A DNA stretch of 64,000 bases. Origin: Hygrophila difformis. Lineage: Eukaryota > Streptophyta > Magnoliopsida > Lamiales > Acanthaceae. Shown piece by piece: positions 57,159 through 64,000 of this stretch. A program made the translations under genes and the position numbers. A model generated the notes under the pieces. The model saw nothing but the letters and a program-made list of their open reading frames with translations. It did not search any database and had not been told where the DNA came from. The first letter of the stretch is position 1; the number at the start of each line of letters is the position of its first letter. The stretch lies in the NCBI GenBank assembly GCA_030278955.1, contig JAOANR010000004.1:21832976-21896975 (forward strand), written 5' to 3'.

Positions 57159-58616
57159 ATTTTTGATTAGATAGGATTGCTCCCTTTTTGGTTTAATTTG
57201 TAATAGTTAGAACTATTTTGGTGCTATTTTGCTTATTTAATTAGCTTCTTTATGTAATAGTTGCTAGAATTTGTGGTATTTTGCTTTTGGTAAATTTATG
57301 GAATTTAATATTTTAATTAAATATGTCCTTGTTTATTTAATGGATGAAAATAATTATTAAAAATCAAAAATCTGAAATTTATAAATTAAAAGAGCAAAAA
57401 TCTGAATTAAATAAATAAAGGATAGAATTTTAATTGCTTGAATCTATAAATTACCATGTGTTCTAACAATTATCTTTTGTATGAGCAATTACCATATAAA
57501 TATAAAAAGAAGCAGGATATGCCATGGGAAGTAAGCAAAAGGGGAACATCCAATACGGTGAAAGAATTTCTAGGATCTACATATTCCAGGTGTGATCTTT
57601 TCATGTATTATGTTATCAATTCGCATGAAGAATATGGTAAGAGCTTGAGTTGATTTAATTTTAGTTTATTTTACTATTTACTATGCTTTAAATAAAATAG
57701 TACATGCATGTCTAGTCATTTTAAATTTAAATTGTGTTTTCCCAGTGGTGCTATTATTTAGAGATTATCACATCAATGCCAATCTGGAGAAAATCCAAAT
57801 AAGTCTAAAAGTTCTGCTCTAATCCGATTTTACAATTTAATGGGTGTTAGGTTTCTTAGTTTAAAGTTCTAGACTTTGTCAAATTGTTATGCAAGTTGTT
57901 TGGGCTATTGATGACAATTCTATTTGCCTTGCAGAAAACTATTTGATTAATTAGACTAGTTATTTGAAATGTGGAGAGTTATCATTATTTATAAATAAAT
58001 ATGCTCGTTCCAAGTCTTTTTAAATGCTTAATTAAAATAAAGTCAGAGTGAGAACCCTGTAAAAAAAAAAAAAAAAACAAAACAAAACAAACAAGTTATC
58101 TTGCAAAAAGAAAAAGAAAAGAAAAATTAAAGAATGCAAGATTAAAAAAAAAAAAAAAAAAAAGAGGAAAACAGGGTGATCAAATAAAATTCATAAACTC
58201 TTGACTGGATGACTGGCACATATTCGGTGACACGAGTAGCTTTTGGAATTCAACCGTCTACAACTCAGCCAAAGTGTCTAGAATATAGTGAAACCAAGCC
58301 ATAGATTGAGCATATTTGAAGACTGGAAAAAAGAAAAGCATATTTACATTATTCGCTTTCCCATATTGAGTGCTAGGTATAATCAATCTGTTTTCTGTAT
58401 TGTAAGTGCTTTGGATATCTGGTTCTAATAGCTGATGCATACCAATTTGCCTAGTTCTAGTACATTAAACTTTGAACCCTCTTATCTCATTTTATTGTTG
58501 AAATCTATGATTTGGCAGAACTATAAAGACTTTATCTTTATTATCTTGATTGGCAAGTTGATGTGCTAATTGATCTCATTGCTCAAGGGACGAGCAATAT
58601 TTAAGTGTGAGGATGT
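57159..58616 (+). other. Element B 3' spacer, with A-runs and polypurine tract
   Basis: AT-rich, no credible gene. A-runs at 58061-58077 and 58144-58163 are separated by A/G-rich sequence. TTTAAGTGTGAGGATGT at 58600-58616 abuts the 3' LTR and is the likely polypurine tract, although it is not purine-pure. Confidence 0.6.
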
Positions 58617-60633
58617 TGATGCACCCTGTGAAACCACATTTAAATAAGCTTAAATTATGATAAAATGAACCTAAATTGCATGCATGAGATCCTATTTTAC
58701 TGCTTTTTAGTGTATAATTCTTGTGGTTTGTAAATATTAATAAGACTGATTAAATTGAGCTTATTTGAGCTCAATTTACCTTGTTTTATGCTTTTTAATA
58801 AGACTTTGGCAATTCTAAGACATTGCAATGATGTTTCAGGCATTAAAATGAAGAAAGACGATGTTCGGAGAACAAAAGATGTCAAGTTCGGATTTTTCAA
58901 CACTGGACTGTGCCCAGAATGCGCCGCATAGGCATGTCGGCGCCCAAATTGAGCCCTGAGCGCCACATCAGGCGCCGCGTCAACACTTGGGAAAATTTCG
59001 GATGGAAAAAGCTTCAGGATGCGCCGCATAAGCTGGGTGGCGCCTAAAATGGTCTCCGAGCGCCGCAAAATGCGCCGCATACAGAAATTTGGAAAATCGT
59101 CGTTATGCGCCGCAGCTTCTTGGTGGCGCCTAAAACCTCTTCCGAGCGCCACATTAGGCGCCACAGTCGCGGTTGAGCAGTTTCTTAACCTCCCAAACTC
59201 GGTTTTAAACACCGTTTTCTTCATTTCTTCGATATCCAGACTCATAATTTCGAACAAAAACACTCTGTAAACATCTGCTAATGGGAGAAGAAGGCCGGAA
59301 ACACAAAATCATGCCGGAGGAATGCATCAAGGACGCTGTTCTGGGCGTGTTCTTCCTATTCTAGGTGTTGCCTTTCTTTTTCTTGCATTGTAATGAATTG
59401 AAATTGCCTCTAAATGTAATCTGCTATTATGTTTCGAATTTGTAGACGGATTTCTGTGTTGTTCGTGTTAAGAGTGATCTAGAACGGGAGTTCAGAATCA
59501 CTTTGAAGTACGAATTCATCTTTTATGGAAGTAATATAAAGTGTCGATGTTTTCTTATGTAATCTGGATAATCTGCTATTGTGATATAATCTGTCTAATC
59601 TGATTTAAGCGCCATTCTGCCTGAATTGTAGAAGTGAATTTTATGTTTTGGTGTAATCTGCTTTTTAATCGATTAGAATGGATTAATCTGTAATGGAATC
59701 AGAATTTGTATTATGATTGTATGTCAGATGCCTGCAATTTGATCGACCTTTTGTGTTTTTATCAAATCTGTTATTCAGAATATTAATCTGCTAAAAGCCT
59801 GACTGATCGATCAATCTGTATTATCTATTTTTAGTAATCTGGCATTAATTCTAATCTGTCTGCATTTTAATATTATTAATTAAATCCAGTTTACCATGTT
59901 TTATTATTATTTTACCATAATTATTAGATTATTTACACTGTTTTGCATAATTTAAATGTTAGAATCTAATTCATAAATTCTGCTTTGCGAAATCGGGAGA
60001 TAAAAAGTAGAATTAATATTTTAGTACCGGAATTGGGAATAAATTACATTAAAAATGGATTCTGGCATGTGCACAATGATTTGGGAAATGAAAAGTGCCT
60101 ATTAATTGCTATAGGAAAATTTGTATGCTTGGGAAAGACTCAAATTTAGGCCTAGAATAATGATTGCAAAATGTTAGATAATCTAATCAGCTTCCATGAA
60201 GTCCGTTTAAGCATAATTTGGAATTTTTAGTAGATTATTATATTTTTAATCTTTATAAAAATATTTAAATTTAAGAAATTGATTTTTAGAACATTGGGAA
60301 ATGTCAAATTATTACACAATTTCTATTTTATAATAAAGATGGCAATATTTAAAATATTACAAGCAACTCCCATTAGTATTTTTATTAATTAAAACTTTAA
60401 TTTGCTTTATTTTAATTTAATGTCACTGTTTTTAATTTAAATCAGCACTAGAATTAAACAAATCCTTTTCAAAATATAAAATATATTAAATAAACTTAAA
60501 ACAATTAAAATATTCTCCAGAATGAATTAATATTCTGAATTCCCTTGGGTTCGACCCGGTATTCACCGGTTTTTATTACTTGATGACAACCATCCGCTTG
60601 TGGTAAAATATGAGTAGTGAAAATCACCCATCA
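58617..60633 (+). repeat. Element B 3' LTR
   Basis: 2017 bp, six mismatches noted against the 5' LTR. Ends at CACCCATCA; followed by CCAAC (60634-60638). Confidence 0.9.
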
Positions 60634-60638
60634 CCAAC

Positions 60639-63030
60639 CTGATCAGAATCAGCAATACAACCAAAAGCCACCATCTCGCCTGGAGAATTTGATGACCGAG
60701 TTTATTTCCAATCAAAGGGAGATAAACCAGCAGTTGCAGTCATCAATCAAAATGTGGAGACGCAGGTCACCCAGTTGGCTAAGGAATTGCAGAACAGAGG
60801 GAAAGGAACACTGCCGAGCAGCACTGAAGCCAACCCGCAATGCAAGGCAATCACATTGCGGGGAGGCAAGACTCTGAAGGGAAATGTTGGATCTGCAAAG
60901 AAGAAAGCCATGAAAGTAAAGGTTTCATTGGAGGTGGAAAAAGAAAAGGAAAAGGTTGAAGGAGATGAAAGTGTTGGGCTGGTAAGGGATAAATCAGATA
61001 CAGCTAACTCGCAGGCTGAAGCTGCAAATGAAGCTGAAGAGGGTATGGGTGAAGGTACAGCTTCCTTCTCTTTACCACCAAAAATAGATAATAATAAGTA
61101 CATGCCAAGGATGCCGTACCCTGCACGTCTTAAAAATAAGGAACATGACCTTAAATTCAAGAAATTTCTAGAACGGTTAAAGTCTGTAGAGATAACCATT
61201 CCTCTCGTGGAAATGATTTCAGAAATGCCCACCTATGCTAAGTTCTTGAAAGAATTGATTTCAGGGAAAAGGCAGGTAGAGCAGGAAGAGGTGATCATTC
61301 TCAACAGCACATGCAGTGCCATAGTTCAAAGGAAGCTACCCGAAAAGAAAGAGGACCCTGGGTGTTGCACGCTACCAGTACAGATCGGAAAGGCCAAAGT
61401 GAGCATGGGGCTATGTGATCTGGGATCCAGCATCAACGTGATGCCTCTAGCCATGGCAATTCGCCTAAGGCTCGGAGAGATTGAACCGGTCAAGATGAAA
61501 CTGCAACTGGCAGACAGATCAATCACCAAGCCCGTAGGAATCCTCAAGGATGTAGTAGTCAAAACCGGCCAAGTTCTTTTCCCGGTTGACTTCATCATCC
61601 TTGACATTGAAGAGGACTCTGAAATGCCACTTATCCTGGGACGCCCGTTTTTGGCCACTGGCGGTGCATTGATTGACGCATCTGGAAGAGTCACATTGAG
61701 GGTGGACAATCGAGAAATCTCTTTTAACATGGAGGAGCTGCAGAAATTCCCGAATGAGGGATCTTGTTCCATGTTTGATGTAATAGAAAGTAGGAGTGAG
61801 GATGGGAGCATAGACTCTATGACTGTGATGACGAACAAAATTTCAAAACAGGTACTGACGCCTGAAGGTGCTGAGCAACAAAGAAGCTGCAACGCTGTTC
61901 ACTTCGAAGACCCTATCACAGGGGATCTTGAAGAGTTTGACGGTGTTGAATTCACTCCGGAGGAGGAAGAGAGCACCACGGAAGAGGAGGTGGACCCTGT
62001 ACTGACACAGGGTCCTGAAGGTAAATCTGATCTCTCACCCCCAACCAATTCTCGCAAATTACTACCTTCCGTTGAATGTCCGCCAGAGCTTGAACTTAAA
62101 ATACTTCCGGATCATCTTAAGTACATCTTTCTCGCTGAACATAAAAGATTACCGGTAATTGTGTCAGCCAAGCTGACACAAGAACAAGAAAAAACTCTGG
62201 TAGACATTCTAAAGAAATATGTACATGCAATTGGATGGACCATTTCTGATATAAAAGGAATAAGCCCCTCTGTTTGCATGCACAGAATTTTAATGGAAGA
62301 GGAGTACAAGCCCTCAAGGCAACCACAAAGGCGTCTGAACCCCCATATGCAAGAAGTGGTAAGGAAAGAAGTTATCAAGCTCTTAGATGCTGGTATCATC
62401 TATCCTATATCTGACAGCAAATGGGTTAGCCCAGTGCAGGTAGTACCTAAGCGTGGGGGAATGTGCATAACGACCAACGAGCAAGGAGAAGAAGTGGCGA
62501 CACGTCCAGTAACCGGTTGGAGAGTCTGCATCGACTACCGGAAGCTTAACACCGCTACGCGGAAGGATCATTTTCCCTTGCCATTCATTGATCAGATGCT
62601 GGAGAGGTTGGCCGGGAGGGAGTACTACTGCTTTTTTGATGGGTACTCTGGTTACAATCAGATTGTAATAGCTAGTGAAGATCACGATAAGACCACTTTC
62701 ACGTGCCTATATGGAACTTTTGCGTACAGGCGCATGCCTTTTGGACTTTGCAATGCGCCTGCCACTTTTCAGCGATGCATGATGTCTATTTTCTCAGAAT
62801 TTATCAAAAAATGCATTGAAGTTTTCATGGATGACTTCTCTGTGTATGGAGATACTTTTGAGGAATGTTTGACAAATCTTGCAAAAATTTTAAAAAGATG
62901 CGAGGACACTAACCTAGTTTTGAACTGGGAGAAGTGTCATTTCATGGTCACCGCATCTCGCGCGCAGGCATCGAAGTCGATAGAGCCAAAGTCTCAGTCA
63001 TATCCAACCTTCCATTACCAAACTCAATAA
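60639..63030 (+). pseudogene. Element A gag tail, protease and RT
   Basis: The gag frame resumes exactly across the insertion site, then loses one base in an A-run near 60750. It continues from 60754 with VTQLAKELQNRGKGTLP and a charged linker. An aspartic protease follows (CDLGSSINVMP, QLADRSI, MPLILGRPFL). The RT is complete to the catalytic region: [51 protein letters not shown] and FMDD ([10 protein letters not shown]). About 22 bp missing near 62950, compared with element B, shifts the frame. Confidence 0.85.
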
Positions 63031-64000
63031 AAGCAGTTAGGAGTTTCTTAGGGCATGCCGGTTTTTACCGGAGATTTATTAAAGATTTTTCTAAAATTGC
63101 CAAGCCGCTCACTAATTTGCTTTGTAAAGAAAATTCTTTCGTAATAAGTGACGCGTGTGTTCAAGCCTTTGACACGCTCAAGAAGATGTTGATTTCTGCT
63201 CCAATAGTGCAACCACCCGATTGGTCAATGCCTTTCGAGGTCATGTGCGATGCGAGTGATCTCGCCGTGGGTGCAGTTCTTGGGCAACATAAAGAAGGAA
63301 GGCATTGCGTAATTCATTACGCCAGCCATGCCCTCACTGAAGCCCAAGTCAGTTAAACCACCACGGAGAAAGAAATGTATGCTGTGGTTTTCGCGTTTGA
63401 TAAATTCAGACAATACCTCATTGGTACGAAAACCATAGTAGACACCGATCACTCTGCACTGAGATACTTGTTTAGCAAACAAGACGCCAAACCTCGATTA
63501 ATCAGGTGGGTACTTTTGCTGCAAGAATTCGACATCATAATAAAAGATAGAAAAGGCAAAGACAATGGTGCTGCTGACCATTTGTCTCGAATAGAAAATG
63601 ATAAAAATGAGATAGCCGTCAATGAAAATTTTCCGGATGAGCAACTGTTTGCCTTGCACCTTCATGATCAAGCTTGTCCATGGTTCTCCGACATCGCTAA
63701 TTTTCTAGCATGTGGAATAACTCCACCATTATAGAGTAAGAAGCAAAAAGCAAGGTTCAGCCAAGATGTAGTCAACTACTTCTGGGAAGATCCTTATCTC
63801 TTTAAGCATTGTGCAGATTCAATTATTAGACGTTGTGTAACTGAGCATGAGGCTTATCAAATCACTAAAAAATATCATGAATCGGAATATGGAGGTCACC
63901 ATGGCCCTACTCGAACAGCTCACAAGGTGCTCGAGTGTGGTTTCTATTGGCCTACCATTTACGAGGATTGCAAGGTGTTTGTTAAGGCTTGCGACAGATG
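62955..64000 (+). pseudogene. Element A RT thumb, RNase H and start of integrase (runs off the window)
   Basis: After the frameshift the frame reads [35 protein letters not shown] (RT connection), RNase H ([47 protein letters not shown]) and the integrase zinc finger (GGHHGPTRTAHK, then VKACD at the edge). In-frame stops at 63354 (TAA) and 63732 (TAG). The integrase core, any further ORFs and the 3' LTR lie to the right. Confidence 0.85.

Larger units (their letters stand above)
43177..60633 (+). mobile_element. Element B: 17.5-kb Athila-like LTR retrotransposon nested in element A gag
   Basis: LTRs 43177-45193 and 58617-60633 are both 2017 bp, start TGATGCACCC and end CACCCATCA, with CCAAC flanking. 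By eye I count six mismatches between them. Order: LTR, Asp primer site, gag-protease-RT-RNase H-integrase, spacer with hairpin array and leader, ORF2, second spacer with array, ORF3, spacer, LTR. Athila-like by primer, pol type without a chromodomain, and extra 3' ORFs. Pol is defective (see entries). Confidence 0.9.

Overview
This window is plant nuclear DNA, almost certainly from a eudicot; the species cannot be named from the sequence. The evidence is intron-bearing gene structure, a plant mitochondrial-type ribosomal protein uL4 gene, and plant-specific transposon families: chromodomain Ty3/gypsy elements with an initiator-Met primer site, Athila/Tat-like Ty3/gypsy elements with an Asp-tRNA primer site, PIF/Harbinger, Stowaway, a Mutator-like foldback element and a LINE. 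Only one host gene is recognisable; nearly everything else is nested transposable elements.

Layout. 1-2.9 kb: 3' part of a uL4 gene (six exons). 3.5-4.3 kb: 5'-truncated LINE. 4.3-8.0 kb: AT-rich intergenic DNA with a Stowaway fragment and a 946-bp Mutator-like foldback element (9-bp target duplication) carrying a tRNA-derived SINE-like insert. 8.0-11.1 kb: solo LTR with target duplication GAAGC. 11.3-22.5 kb: complete, very young non-autonomous chromovirus (element 1; two 3405-bp LTRs, target duplication ATAGG) whose gag-pol is mostly replaced by an antisense gene. 22.5-24.9 kb: no certain gene. 24.9-29.4 kb: decayed PIF/Harbinger element with divergent ORF1 and transposase, a Stowaway in an ORF1 intron and a 175-bp tandem repeat between the genes. 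About 29.95-64 kb: one giant Athila/Tat-like element (A). Its 5' LTR is split by element 2 (30537-37328, minus strand, target duplication AGAAG, only 709 bp between LTRs). Its gag is split by element B (43177-60633, target duplication CCAAC), an Athila-like element with defective gag-pol plus two extra ORFs. A's pol then continues off the right edge.

How the parts relate. B and A carry the usual gag, protease, RT, RNase H and integrase order, but both are broken. B's LTRs are nearly identical (six mismatches noted over 2017 bp) although gag lacks an ATG and has a stop, and RT has a deletion of about 110 bp; this suggests mobilisation in trans. Element 1 keeps only a primer site, a small sense coiled-coil ORF, an integrase/chromodomain remnant and polypurine tracts. 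Its antisense gene and both extra ORFs of B appear to belong to one plant-transposon protein family.

The recurring unexplained signal is that every LTR lineage carries its own tandem array of short RNA-hairpin-forming units: GAAA-tetraloop hairpins in the solo LTR, three hairpin types in element 1, tRNA T-arm/B-box-like hairpins with compensatory changes in element 2, GCGCC hairpins with compensatory changes at three places in B, and CAATTCGG palindromes in A. In the chromovirus family the arrays sit in the same LTR slot, inside a predicted LTR intron. The same family also has its primer-binding site tandemly duplicated at a conserved 63-bp period, and shows a shift of the LTR start from one polypurine tract to another.
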